A DNA stretch of 64,000 bases from Taxillus chinensis (lineage: Eukaryota > Streptophyta > Magnoliopsida > Santalales > Loranthaceae). Of the stretch, positions 1 to 11,260 are shown piece after piece. Below the pieces are notes generated by a model, which did not search any database, was not told the DNA's origin, and saw only the letters and a program-made list of their open reading frames with translations. The position numbers and the translations under genes were made by a program. The stretch spans positions 3,565,826-3,629,825 of the forward strand of contig CM042090.1 in the NCBI GenBank assembly GCA_023512835.1, written 5' to 3'. The first letter of the stretch is position 1. Each line of letters begins with the position of its first letter.

Positions 1-19
1 TAAAATACAAATTAGTTAC

Positions 20-443
20 GTTTAAATTTAGTTTTGAATTTATTAATAAGTTGATTTAGGATTAGATTATCCAATCAAGTATTATTTGATTTAAAAAGCA
101 TTAATATTTAAATTAATGATATCATTTACATGATTTAATACTTTTAATTCAAATATGAAATACCTACTATCAAATATCAAAATACTCAAAACTTACTCTC
201 ACCATGCATGAATTATATCACGCACGATATAGTTTGTGGATAATCATATTAATTTGATTCAAATTTAGTTTTGAATTTATTAATAGGTTGATTTAAGACT
301 AAATGATCTAATCAAATATTATTTGATCGATAAATGCATTAATATTTAAACTAATAATATCATTTGCATGGTTTATTACTCTTAACCCAAATATGAAGTA
401 TATACTATCAAAAGTCAAATCTCACTCTCACCATGCATGACAC
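20..443. repeat. Two-copy tandem repeat, period about 237 bp
   Basis: The block starting AAATTTAGTTTTGAATTT at 24 recurs at 261, and the similarity runs on through CTCACCATGCATGA in both copies. The sequence is AT-rich and non-coding. It may be the edge of a longer array or part of the neighbouring copia element, because the window begins inside it. I recognise no family. Confidence 0.75.
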
Positions 444-479
444 ATATTATGAATGAAATAATTTGATACAAATAATTTG

Positions 480-732
480 GGACAAGTCCTCACATGAACG
501 GAGCAAATTGTCATCTCTACTCAGAGCTAGAACTACTAATAATTTGCTTCACCTCTCGTGCAAAAAATAAAGCCTCATAAATGTTATCAATAGTGAGTGT
601 ATCACGACTATACATCATAATATCTCTAAAAATTTAATGTGAAGGTGACAATGAACATAACAATATTAACACCAAATCCTCTTTATTGTATTTAACTTCC
701 ATTGATTCTAAAAAATTATTTTAAATATGACT
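480..732 (-). pseudogene. Ty1/copia gag relic, C-terminal part
   Basis: Read on the minus strand, this gives a degenerate UBN2-type gag. A recognisable stretch is EDLVLILLCSLSPSH, then a stop codon, then IFRDIMMYSRDTLTIDN, which matches the plant copia pattern of aspartate/glutamate, LxLLCSLP and a later Y[G/S]RDT. It is the downstream half of the gag that begins at 8882. The two halves are separated by LTR B1, which is flanked by TSD TGACT. In-frame stops show that it is dead. This is the only gag-like sequence before the left edge of the window. Confidence 0.75.
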
Positions 733-1697
733 TGTCATCACCGGATTTCGTCCGGGGGAAACCCGCTTTTGGGGATGCGGTTCTCCCACCCTTCACCCGA
801 ATCGTGATAAAAAAAAATACAGTCGCCACCAACCGTTTTTGGGGTGCGATTGGTCACCTACAAGGAATTTGATCTAAGCTGCTAGGGATGGGCTTGGGAG
901 TTGGTTACGCATGGGGAAGGGCTAGCACCCCCATGATGCCCTTTCGGTACCTATCTTAGGAGTTTGGAGATTTTTTAACTTGTTTTAATTGTTTGCTTAA
1001 AATATGACTAGTTTAAAGGTGAGGTAAAATTTACATTCGTTAAAGTCTATTTTTATTTTTCTAAGTCATTTGTTAAAGTTAGAATTAAATCCAATTTGTC
1101 CTAACAATTTAATTTTTGCTATTTCTGTTTCTATTAGGAATTTGATCTAAACTACTTATTTGAAATTGAATAGAATATCTAATTAATCCTATGGTTTAGT
1201 TAGCATCTAAGTTATTTAAAGAAGCCTAAGAAAACGATTAATTTCTAAGTTGCACGATAATGTAAAGGAATGCTAAAAAACCCAAGACTTAAATTCGTGT
1301 TTAAAAGATCAAGTTTAAAAGCATAAATGTTTGAATTTTATTTATTTATTTATTTATTTATTTTTATGAGAAAACATTTTTTTCCTTTTTAGATTTCTTT
1401 TGTTGTTGTTTTTGATGTTTGTTTTTTCGATTTTTTTTTAAATGTTTAAAAATCCCAAGTGTTTAAAAATTCTAAATGTTTAAAAATCTCATGTTTTTAA
1501 AATCTCAAGTGTTTAAAAGAATTATTATTATGAAAAGTTTTTGTTTTGGAAAATGTTTAAGTAAAATGTGTTTTTTGTTTTTTTGTTTGTTTTTGTTTGT
1601 TTTTTTTTTAAATATTAAACAAAAATGCATAAATAATTAAAAATTAACATAAGTGGTGTGTGTGATTGTGGCCTTCACAAATCAAAGAAAATAAGCT

Positions 1698-1704
<7 letters not shown>

Positions 1705-1779
<75 letters not shown>
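1705..1779. repeat. (TC)n microsatellite, about 37 units
   Basis: An uninterrupted TC dinucleotide tract lies inside the B1 LTR. The polyserine/leucine frame that it opens is a repeat artefact. Confidence 0.97.
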
Positions 1780-1783
<4 letters not shown>

Positions 1784-3599
1784 ACTTGATTACAAAAATA
1801 CAAATGTTGGGTTGTGACCCATATTTACAAAATTTCGAATGGCCAACTAACATCACCCTAATGGCCAGTAAATGCAAGAAAAGACGAAAATAAAAGGAAG
1901 GGGTAAATGAGGATATAGAATAGATATAAACACAAGTAGCCATATAATGGCTCCTTCCACAAAAAATACAAGCAGTAGAAAGGAATACACATGCAAGGAA
2001 TGACTATCTTTTTGTTGATGAATAACAGGAAATGGATTAGACATAAGCCAGTCATGCTCACATATTTTTAAAACATTGGAACTTAAATGAAACCAAACAA
2101 AAAAAACGCATCAAGCAAATGGCAGAAATATCAAATCACACTCCATACACGCCCCAAAAGCTAGTAAAACCCAGGAAGAAAAGAAAAGAAAAGGAAACTA
2201 TGCAAATGAGTACATGAACTATGCCTATGACAAAGAAAACGGGGTTTTTTTTTTTTTATTTTAGAAACTCAACAAAAAAAGAACCCCCCCCCCCAAAAAA
2301 ACCCCCTACAATAACCCCTAAACCAGTCTCAATTGCTCCTTAGCATTAACAAGTTTAAGCAACAGGTCAGAGTATGATCCTTACAACACATATCAAACAG
2401 CTTTATTTTAACCACGCTCAAGAATTCCATCCTTGTACTATAATCTATCCTTTGATAATGGATTCAACATACAAAATCAGGCACTCAAGAAACTTATCTG
2501 TTAGTATAAAAATCCAGCAAACAACATATGACCTCATATCCTTAAAGAAAATATGACAAAAACACCATAGATAGCAAAAAAACAAAGAACTAATCGTGAT
2601 GAAATAAATAAAAAAAAGAACCAATGTTGTGCGGGCTTACATTTTGCTTGACCCTTTTTCTAGGTTCCTTGAGCAAAACCGGGAAATGCGGGGGTAGCGG
2701 AGCAATTGAAGGACAACGTCTTTTCGCGGGCGTCTTTTTTGCGGTTTGAATGGGCGTCAACAACACCGTAGTGATCGTGGCTGAACCGGAACGGCCAAGG
2801 AGACGACGATTAGTGTAGTTAGTGTTGGCCGACTGGTATAGCAGCGATGGAGGAGTTGGGAAGGTGCGATTTGGGCGGTACCGCCAGACGGCTCTAGGTT
2901 GTTGGGAGAAGTTTGCACATGCTTCGGGGCTTGTCACGCTATAACGTGCATTTTATGCCGTTATTCTAGTGTTTATTTAGGAGTTTAAGAGCATGATTAG
3001 AGCCTTATTGCTTCATATATCATATATATTTGCTCTAACCCCCTAGGAAGATGCTAGTTGCAAATACTGCGTTTTTGGCCAGATTTTGGACCTCACTTTT
3101 GACATAGTAATGGCCTCAAACAATTGGCGTGCAAGAACAAAAGTTTCTTAGAATGATGTCCTCTACCTATCACATAAATTTCAGAGCTTTGGAGCTCCGT
3201 GAATTCACCCATTTCACGTGCAACGCCTCCTCCTCGGGCCCCCACGGGATGCAGGAAGCTTGGGGAGAAGTTTGAGCCGATTTGGAGGTGCACGTGAATT
3301 CACCATACACGTGCAAATTGGAACCCAAATTCGATATTTTTACTACCCATCGTTTCCCGATATTTTTTTTTGTCCCGAGGGCCCAAGTCCAAAAAATTGT
3401 GGATTGAAAGATAAAGATTTTAAAGTTTCGAGTGTCACTTATCAAAACTACGCCGTTTTGATAAATGGGCTAGGTACACACCTCAAAGCCCATCCAAACT
3501 CTATAAATCAAGCCTCCACGCCTCTACTAGCCATGCCTAACCCCCTACACGTTTAGGGAGAGAGAGAGAGGCTCCACGACTTGGAGGTGCTCCTTGACC

Positions 3600-3600
<1 letters not shown>

Positions 3601-3664
<64 letters not shown>
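3601..3664. repeat. Poly-C homopolymer, 64 nt
   Basis: Sixty-four consecutive C residues. After 31 bp of other sequence, 26 more lie at 3696-3721. On the opposite strand these are G tracts able to form G-quadruplexes, and the C strand could form i-motifs. Such a run is also prone to assembly or length error. Confidence 0.9.
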
Positions 3665-3695
3665 TAGAGAGCTACCCTTCTTCCCCTCTAGAGGG

Positions 3696-3721
3696 CCCCC
3701 CCCCCCCCCCCCCCCCCCCCC
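3696..3721. repeat. Poly-C homopolymer, 26 nt
   Basis: A second C tract close to the 64-nt run, separated by CTAGAGAGCTACCCTTC and flanking bases. Confidence 0.9.
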
Positions 3722-5706
3722 GCTTTTCCTTGTATGGTTTCCCCGCTTTGTAATCATGCGTGAGTAGTCTTTTAATCTAGGGGAGCAATGTAGCCCCCTT
3801 GTTGCTTGCTTTGTGTTTATGAATATTGGGTTTGGATGATTGAGTTTGCATGTTTTATCAACTGTTCTTAATTCTATCTTTGGATGTACACCTTGGTATT
3901 CTTAGCCCTAGTCGGGGCGGATTGAGATTCATAACTTATTTGTAATTGGTGTGATCTTATCCTTTTGCAAGTATGATTTATTGGCTTTTGCATGTTTGTG
4001 TGTTTAGATGACCATTCCGGCATACAACTCTTAAAAGGACCTCAATGACCATTTGTTGTCCTTGGCTTATGTTTAGCATGTTTTCAATCAGACAAACCAA
4101 ACCCCACAACCCCCCAACCCTGACCGTCCACCCCACCACCCACCAAGAGATAACATAGGGAGGTGAAATTGTGACCCTAGATGCTTTTAATCCTTGAATC
4201 TTAATCCTAAAATCAGTTTACTTTCTTTGTTTCTTTGGAAAACCAAATAAAAATTAGATCTTTAGTTTAAAAAAGAAAACTTTTTGCCAAGACATTTTAT
4301 AAAACAAGAGTAATTGGGTGTTTTGATTTGAGAACTAGAAAACTAGGCTAATCCCTGTGGGTTCGACCCCTTGCTTGCTGTTATTCTTTTAGTGCAAACT
4401 TAGGGAATTTATTATCTTGAAGAGAGATTTAACGACATTAGCTAGCTCTTTTAGAGAGGCTAAAAATCTTGTCTGTCACACGCCCCCAAATTCAGAAAAC
4501 AACAGAACTAAGAACGCGAGTTCCCTACGCCCACTCTAGGGGTCGAAGGGTTATGACTGACCCAATCTTGTACAATACTACAACGGGGTAGAATTGTACT
4601 ATCCAGTGAATTTAATCCAAAATTCAAAATTTACTAAAAGAGTATAACAATGCATTCAATTTCCATAAACATCCATTACATATAAAAGTTCCACCAAATA
4701 TGGTTCATACAATTGCCACGGACCCAAGTCCTGGAAAATAAAATAAAATAATAAAATAGAAAACAAATTCACAAGATAAGTCCCACACCAAAGATGTCCC
4801 GACTTGCTCCACTATGGCTCCACCAGCTACTCCCTACGGCCTGTAGGAAATAGAAATAAAGTAGGGTGAGCACGGATGCCCAGTAGGTGATCCCCAACAC
4901 CACTATCCTACAACAAGAAATCCTGAGTCCATATGCACGGTGTATGCTTGTGCTAGTGTAGTGTCATGTTCTATCATAGTCAAATTATGTTAAATCACAA
5001 ATAAGACATCACATCACAATACAGTCGTAATGGTTCACACCGATAATTTATCCATCCACGGAATTTCCGCCACTAACTCCAAGTATCCCAGTCACCTCTT
5101 GATAGCCATACGTGAGACCTGCGGTGTCCCTAACGACAACCAGCCACATATGGGACCTGGTTTACCTGCCACATAGGAGACCTGTGGCCTCTTGCCAGCC
5201 CTATGTGGGACCCATGGTTAACCCAAATCAATTCCACCACTAATTCCACGTGCAACCAACAAATAGTAATTCCAATAACCAATATCATATCATGCAGTTT
5301 ATTTAAATCGTTAAACCAACAATCACATGCCACAAATGATAATCAAATCACTAAACTGATAATAACAAGTCCAACAATATTATTTAATTAAACCAATCAA
5401 TTCGAATCCCAAATAATATTTAAAATAATAGGCAATATCAAGCCCAAACATTATTCATCTAATCAAACTAACTTAAACAAGTTTAGTTAATATTTATGTT
5501 GTGAATTTAATAGATATAAAAGCTTATAGTTAAGTCCTAAAAATAATCACCCTCAACCAATTAATAAGGAAAACCCCACGAAAGACTAGGAGGAACAGGG
5601 CTGGCCCAAAAGGACCGACCCAGACACTGCCACATATAGTTCTTTTCAATGTTAATATAATACTATCAACCACAAATTAATATCCCTAATGTTAAATTAA
5701 TTAAGC

Positions 5707-5708
<2 letters not shown>

Positions 5709-5755
<47 letters not shown>
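5709..5755. repeat. (AT)n microsatellite in LTR A1
   Basis: An alternating AT tract. LTRs A2 and A3 have AT tracts at comparable places, so it is a feature of the LTR family. Confidence 0.95.
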
Positions 5756-5757
<2 letters not shown>

Positions 5758-6271
5758 GGACCACGAAAAGAAGGGAAGACCGGCCCAAAGAGGGCCGGCC
5801 CGAGTACACAGCCAGCCCTATTAGGGCTGGCGAAAATTTGAAGCACGGGGACGGCATAACGCCGCCCCCCTTCCACCGAAAATGCGGTAGGGTTAAACCC
5901 TGCCGCCAACCAGGCTGTCATTTGATAGCCTGGCGAGCTTCCGCTCACCGAAACCAGGATGACAAGCCCGACTTCCCTAATGCTAATAATAATAATAATA
6001 ATAATAATAAATAGGTTAAAAGATAATAATAATAATAATAATAAGGATAACAACAAACTTAATAATAATATTAATCGATTAATCAATGCACCCGCCCCTA
6101 GGTCGCCGGATCCGTCCCGAATTCGCCGGTTTTTGCCATAGTTTCCGACGGAGGACAAGAAGACGTGAGTTGTGAGCCCGGAAGCCAAGGAGCTGGTCTC
6201 CGATCGCTGGCCGGAGAAGGAAGACGCCTCCCCGCGGCACCAAACCGCCGTCGGACTGCAACCAACCCTGA

Positions 6272-6273
<2 letters not shown>

Positions 6274-6323
<50 letters not shown>
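6274..6323. repeat. (AT)n microsatellite in LTR A1
   Basis: A second alternating AT tract, about 50 bp, in the same LTR. Confidence 0.95.
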
Positions 6324-6326
<3 letters not shown>

Positions 6327-6843
6327 CACTTATATATAATTTTGTCTATTTACGTGATAACATCCTCTAATTGTCAAATTTCTGGCAACAGTAATGAAAG
6401 AAAACCACCTACCTGATTTCAAACGGGAGAGATGAAGAACGTGGCTGCTTCAAACCCTGTGCTCCTCTCTCACCAGGCTCTGCGCAGACACACAACGCAC
6501 GTAGGGTTTATACCCTAAGTTCTTCCTTTTATACTAATCAATACATATATTATTTCTTTTATTATTAAGTTTAATAATAATAATAATAATAATAACATAA
6601 ATCATTATAATATTAAATTCAAAGTATTAAGGTAACTATATTAATAATATTAAAATACTTACACTAATAATTATCCCACAATAATATAATAAATCCATAA
6701 TTGCATCAATAATAATAATAATCATAACATTAATTATTATAATAATAACTCAAAATGCTAACGCTAAGGCTACACTGCCGAATAGATATTCAACCTCTAT
6801 TCGGGACCTAACTCCTAACCTCACATAGGTATGGGTCTTTACA

Positions 6844-7180
6844 TCCTCCCCACCTTAGGACTTTTCGTCCTCGAAAAGCCAACTGACTCAAATGTTATAA
6901 TATCACCATAAGACGTCATTGTCATAGACCTCAATATTTAACCAAGCCCACACTGATGCAAATACAATTATTACCACATATTCTGACACACTCAAACCAT
7001 CTTGTAAATTTACCAACCCACAAGCGGCGTGCTGATACAATATCTACCATAGACCGAAACTAACATGTACTCTCATGCGACAAATAAACACATGAATACA
7101 ATTATAAAACAACATACAACAAACAAAATAGCATACAACAAATACTCACATAACACAATATCAGGAAAATCCTTACATTA
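6844..7180 (-). other. Polypurine tract and decayed internal end of element A1
   Basis: Minus strand 6877-6844 reads TTTTCGAGGACGAAAAGTCC, then a purine run AAGGTGGGGAGGA directly before the LTR. This is the usual polypurine tract position. Nearly the same sequence flanks A2 (16608) and D2 (63277). FEDE is the usual end of chromovirus polyproteins. The AC-rich remainder up to about 7180 shows no coding sequence. Confidence 0.7.
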
Positions 7181-8548
7181 GTCACCGTTTGTGGTGGACG
7201 TGCGGTGAGGAGAGACGGCTAGCGGTTGGGATGGCAGAGCCATGGGTCAACGTTTAGTAGGTTGTTGTGGCGGAAGGGAAGAACAGGCAAGATGAAGGGA
7301 CATTTCTTTTGTAGCTTCAGATGGGGATTTCAAATGGTGGTGGTGGCAGCGCAACCTCCGTCCGGCAGAGGGAACAGAGGCGGCAGCTGGTGAGGTGATT
7401 TCCGACCGCCAGGGGGAACTCTCTGGGATTGAGGGTGATAAGATGTGGTAACTAAGTTTTGATTTTTGTAAATTGAGAGCCCCCCCCCCCTCTGGATCGA
7501 TTATTCTAGGGTTTATATAGAGAGGAAGGATGATTAGGGTTTAGATTGGGGGGCGGCGGCTAAGAATGAGAGAGAGAGGAGGTATAGGCATGGGCTAGCT
7601 GGGTGGGCGTGTGAAGGCGGCAAGGGAAAGTCGATTTTGGCAAGACAGGGAAAGAAGGGAAGAGAAAAGGGAAAAGGAATCCATACCGCTGCGGGAGGGT
7701 CTCCTGCATCACTGCGTCTTTGCGCTGCACCTGGGGAAGAAGAGGTAGCGTGCGCTGCTACCTGCGTGAAATAAACGGAAGAGAGATGGAGGGGAAAGAG
7801 AGAGTTGACCAAGTTTCTTTTTTGTTTTTTTGTTTTGTTTTGTTTGTTTTTTTAATCAATTAAAAGGTGGCACGTGGACTGAGTTAGGCGGGAAAGAGAA
7901 AAAAATGGCGGCTAGGGTTTTAAAATTTTTAGTTGGGTAATTTTTTAACTGATGTTTTTAGGTTTTTAGACTCGGGATGGCAACTCGAATTTTAAGAAAT
8001 TACGAGAAAATTATTTTTGGACTCGGGACATCGTGATGAGTGACCCTGTGTCATTTTTATTTTAAAATAATTTTATTTTCGCGCCAAACCTGTACTGCGA
8101 TTATTTATTATCGAAAAACTTAATTTTTGATTTTTATTGAAAAAGATCCCGGGAGCGAGTATATACCATACATATGTCAAAATTCTCAGAACGACGAGTA
8201 GAATGAGAATATGAGATCCGTGACCTGATCCGGAGTGCCGTTTGAAAAGTCAATTACCGTTTTAACCATCGTTAGCGGCCCGAACGCTATTTTGACCATA
8301 TCTTCTTCATTTGACCTCAGAATCAAGCGTGGTCAAAGCGTTGATCCTCGAATTTGATTTTCTATTGCCCAGGACTGGCTCTTTGGCATTTGGAGACCTT
8401 TTTGAATAATTTCTTGAAATCGGGCATTTGCGGTTTAGTGGTCACGACTCTGTTGTCCTGTAAAATTTCAACAAATCGAGGCAACACTGAGGAAAATTGA
8501 ATTTGATAAAATACATCCAATTCGGACAAAATGGGGTCCAACATGACT

Positions 8549-8882
8549 AAATGATCTTCAAAAGATGTATGTTTTACTTTAAGTGTAATTTACCAATCGA
8601 ACTCTTTGTCATGTAAAGATAACTTCAACCATAGGATAGTAGTAGTTTTCTCACGCAATACATCTTTTAAAATCTGATTAAATAAATGTAGATGTATTTG
8701 GGATAAGCCTTGTGATACTTATGTTATTTTTCCTCGGTTGTCCATGAAGAGGGCATCTTCTCAAACCCTAAAAGCGCATCATCAATATCCATTTGCACAA
8801 GAACAATCTACATCTTAACCTACCATAGAGAAAACCTAGTGTTGCGATCTAACAACAAAATATTATACTTCATTGTTGCCAT
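8549..8882 (-). pseudogene. Ty1/copia gag relic, N-terminal part
   Basis: The minus strand from ATG at 8882 reads MATMKYNILLLDRN, then further on DDALLGFEKMPSSWTTEEK, the typical N-terminal gag of TNT1-like copia elements. Frame changes and stops follow. It breaks off at SFEDHLV, where LTR B1 is inserted, and resumes at 732. The primer-binding site lies about 75 bp upstream, as expected. Confidence 0.8.
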
Positions 8883-8955
8883 TATCAAGAAATCAAAGAA
8901 AAATAAGGAAACCAAAAACATTGGAGCAGTGAATATAGAAAACCTAAACCCTAGA

Positions 8956-8967
8956 GCTTTGATACCA
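8956..8967 (-). other. Copia primer-binding site (initiator tRNA-Met)
   Basis: The minus strand reads TGGTATCAAAGC, one mismatch from the plant initiator tRNA-Met complement TGGTATCAGAGC. It sits just upstream of the gag relic. Confidence 0.75.
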
Positions 8968-9400
8968 ACTTTTACAAATTAGATGAAGGATAATAGCAAA
9001 ATCAAGTAATCTCAAGAGAAATCAAAATAGAAAAAGAACAACAAGATTTACATGAAAAATTAAAAATGGAAATAAATTATTGGCAAAGAGAAGAAATTTT
9101 ATTATTTTATAAGATTACAAAGGATAGAAAATATGAGATTGTCTATATGGCTTATAAAAGCCAATTAAAATGCCACATCATATATATTTCCTTAAGCTTA
9201 GAGGCATTACAAAAATAATTTCAAATGGTATGCTATTCTTATTTCTAATATATGTTTTTGTGTTTTTGTTTACAAGATCTACCTGTGCATATCGGGTGTC
9301 TCAAAAGATCTTTTTTGTTTATTATTATTTTAAAGATGGATCCTCTAATATTTTATTGTATTAAAAACTTGTTTATTTATTATAGGACATTTTATGAGCA
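8968..9400 (-). mobile_element. Probable 5' LTR of the copia relic (outer end unclear)
   Basis: It lies directly upstream (minus strand) of the primer-binding site. It contains a minus-strand GGCTTTTATAAGCC TATA-like site near 9150 and AT-rich sequence. The outer LTR end and TSD could not be placed because the matching 3' LTR is outside the window. Nothing further is recognisable up to 9566. Confidence 0.45.
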
Positions 9401-9566
9401 TGTCATATGAAAACATATTTAGAGGTTGACTATGAGATAATAGAATGTTAAAATAATTAACGATAATTTGAGAAAGAAAGTCATATAAATAAAATCAATT
9501 CTTTTATGATAGTATAGATTCTCAGTGAAACAAATAATACTTTTATATACATTTATATTGCCTTAA

Positions 9567-11226
9567 CACTACAACAACAAAACAAAAAAAGAATAGTAGT
9601 GGTAGTTCCTTAGTGGGGGTTAGCTAAAGTTGCCACTAAGTACTAAACATAGAGGCAGTTTTACAGACACCACTAAATTTTATAGATTTGTGGTGGCCGC
9701 CACAAAAATCTGAATTTTATTTTTAAATAAATAGTTTAATTTGGTGTCAATTTATAACCACCATAATTGTATTTGATTTTTAAGAATAAAATTTAATTAC
9801 CTTTGGGGCGGTTAATAGCAACCATAAAAATAAAAAATTTAGAGTAAATAGCTGTCATGTATGGCGATTTAAAACCACCAAAAATATGATAACTTTTTTT
9901 TGCCCACTCTGATCTTTTCGTTGTATGCCAACTTAGATATTAACCTGCACCCTCAATTTTTTGCAACACAACTCTACATCGAAATTCACAAATGAGAGTG
10001 AGGGGATCGTGAGTTCAGTCATCCCTACCCTTTTTCTTCAATTGTATAGATGTAGATAATATTTCTAGATGTAAACGACAATGTGCTGTCATGTTGTAAA
10101 ACATTTGTTTTTTCTTTCTCTTTATTTATGTTTAGTAATTTGCATATGTTTTGCATATCTAATATGTCATATTCATTATTTTAGGAGAAACTTTTAGACC
10201 ATTTATCTCTGAGCTCGTCTAATTTTGTTGAAATTTCTCCAAATGATGCACTTGGAAAGGTGTTCAAAATAGAGAATTGTGAAAGGGTACAAGGATTGGG
10301 ATTGGGAGCTTGTCCAACAAGTGCATTTGGACCAAGTTTTGTTCAATTTAGTGATTTCAATTTCCCTTTTCATCCAATTGCCACAACAAAACATGCTTTG
10401 GTTTCGAAGAAGAGGTTGTTAATTTGCGAATTCAACTTGATTCAAACTTGCAAAGACAAAAACTAATTGAAAATGCCTTGTTGAAATACCTTCGAAATCA
10501 AGAAGGTGCCATCCCCGAACAGTTTTCTACTATTATTAGCTCTACAGACATAGGTATGATTATTTATAATATTTTTTTTAAAACTTGAGTACATGATAAA
10601 ACTTTATCTAACCATTTTTTAATATTGACATTTATTCTACATTATGATATTTGATTTCTTGTTTTTGGAAGTTAATGAGAATGCACTTACTCAACATATT
10701 TTGGATCAAGTTGATCACCTGTTAAAAGAATGCTATCTTTTTATTATGTACTTCTCTAAAAAACTAGCTCAAACACTTGATTTTGTTTATAAGTATATAT
10801 ATGGTGGGTTTAGATAATTATATTGATCACTAAATTATAATATGTTCATTGCTTTTTGATTAATAGATAATTTCTTTATTTTAATTTTAGTCAATAGTTT
10901 TATTTTCATATATTCTATTCTTCAACAAATAATTCATTTAACGTCAAGACAAAATGCATCTAAATTATGAGAATGACATGTCCTTAGCAGTAGTTTAAAA
11001 ATACCACAAAGTAAAGGTATTAAATTTGTTAAAACCTTAGTGGGCGGTTTATGACCACCACTAAATCTAAAATGATATACTTAGTTGTGGTTTCTAAATG
11101 TCATAAAAGGTTTGGATCTAAAATTACAAATGCTTAGAGGGATTTTAAACTGCCACTAATTCATAATAAAACTGTCACTAAACCCAAATGTATTTAGTAA
11201 AAACTGTCACTATTTTTATCGTAGTG
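9567..11226 (+). mobile_element. CACTA (En/Spm) transposon remnant
   Basis: The left end reads CACTACAACAACAAAAC. The right end reads TTTTTATCGTAGTG, its degenerate inverted form, at 11226. Many subterminal GCCACTAA/TTAGTGG-like motifs lie within about 250 bp of each end, as in CACTA elements. A TNP1/En-Spm-like transposase exon remnant lies inside. The flanking 3 bp (TAA and CTT) do not match, so one end may be eroded. CACTA-like motifs continue to 11260 and resume at 12011, suggesting overlapping copies. Confidence 0.75.
10185..10553 (+). pseudogene. En/Spm-type transposase exon relic
   Basis: After an AG acceptor at 10183-10184 the frame reads EKLLDHLSLSSSNFVEISP and then GKVFKIENCERVQGLGLGAC. 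This is the Gly-rich 'R[V]RGLGxG' signature seen near the C-terminus of plant CACTA TNP1/TnpA-like proteins. Near 10410 the frame shifts, and a helical Gln/Leu-rich tail (EEVVNLRIQLDSNLQRQKL) continues to a GT donor after 10553. The frameshift and the absence of upstream exons show that it is inactive. Function in the parent element would be DNA-binding or transposition support. Confidence 0.7.
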
Positions 11227-11260
11227 CTTATTTTCGCGACAGTTATAAAATCGCCACTAA

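Larger units (their letters stand above)
2946..4473 (+). mobile_element. LTR G, Athila/Ty3-like LTR nested in B1 (partial)
   Basis: The segment interrupts B1. It contains a promoter-like block near 3230-3510 with CACGTG-type motifs, an ATCAAAAC...GTTTTGAT inverted repeat at 3441-3462 and TATAAAT at 3502. It ends with AATCCCTGTGGGTTCGACCC near 4352, a motif typical of plant Athila/Tat-group LTR 3' regions. Two long C tracts follow the TATA. The left boundary is approximate and no TSD was found. The stretch 3230-3470 resembles LTR C at 42340-42610. Confidence 0.55.
4474..6843 (-). mobile_element. LTR A1, Ty3/gypsy 3' LTR
   Basis: On the minus strand it starts TGTAAAGACCCA (ending at 6843) and ends GGGGGCGTGTGACA (at 4474). 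Its right flank carries a polypurine tract, which makes it the 3' LTR of a minus-strand element. It shares with A2 and A3 a cluster of CACATATGGGACCTG-like units (5110-5220), long (AT)n tracts and a TATA (ATAAAAGGAAG on the minus strand near 6530). It lies inside B1 and directly abuts LTR G. The rest of its element is lost or decayed. Confidence 0.85.
733..8543 (-). mobile_element. LTR B1, solo LTR with nested insertions, TSD TGACT
   Basis: Read on the minus strand it begins TGTTGGACCCCATTTTG (ending at 8543) and ends GGTGATGACA at 733. A perfect 5-bp TSD, TGACT, lies at 728-732 and 8544-8548. Its two ends match LTR B2 (55400-58766) in inverted orientation: 7180-8543 matches about 55400-56720, and 733 to about 1300 matches the last 500 bp of B2. 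The interval from about 2946 to 7180 is extra DNA made of other LTRs. Removing it leaves about 3.6 kb, close to the 3.37 kb of B2. A TATA-like site (TATATAAACC on the minus strand) lies near 7515. No internal domain remains at either end, so I read it as a solo LTR. Confidence 0.85.

Noticed and set aside
2590..2937. 115-codon minus-strand frame, Pro/Arg-rich
   Set aside because: It falls inside LTR B1 where B2 has only loosely similar, non-coding sequence. No domain.
3545..3757. Open frame with long polyglycine on the minus strand
   Set aside because: It is produced by the C homopolymers and has no protein features.
5666..6416. Open frames containing YIYIYI runs
   Set aside because: Translations of (AT)n tracts in LTR A1.
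8953..8972. tRNA gene suggested by the TGGTATCAAAGC word
   Set aside because: Only the 12-base primer complement is present, with no cloverleaf around it. It is a retrotransposon primer-binding site.
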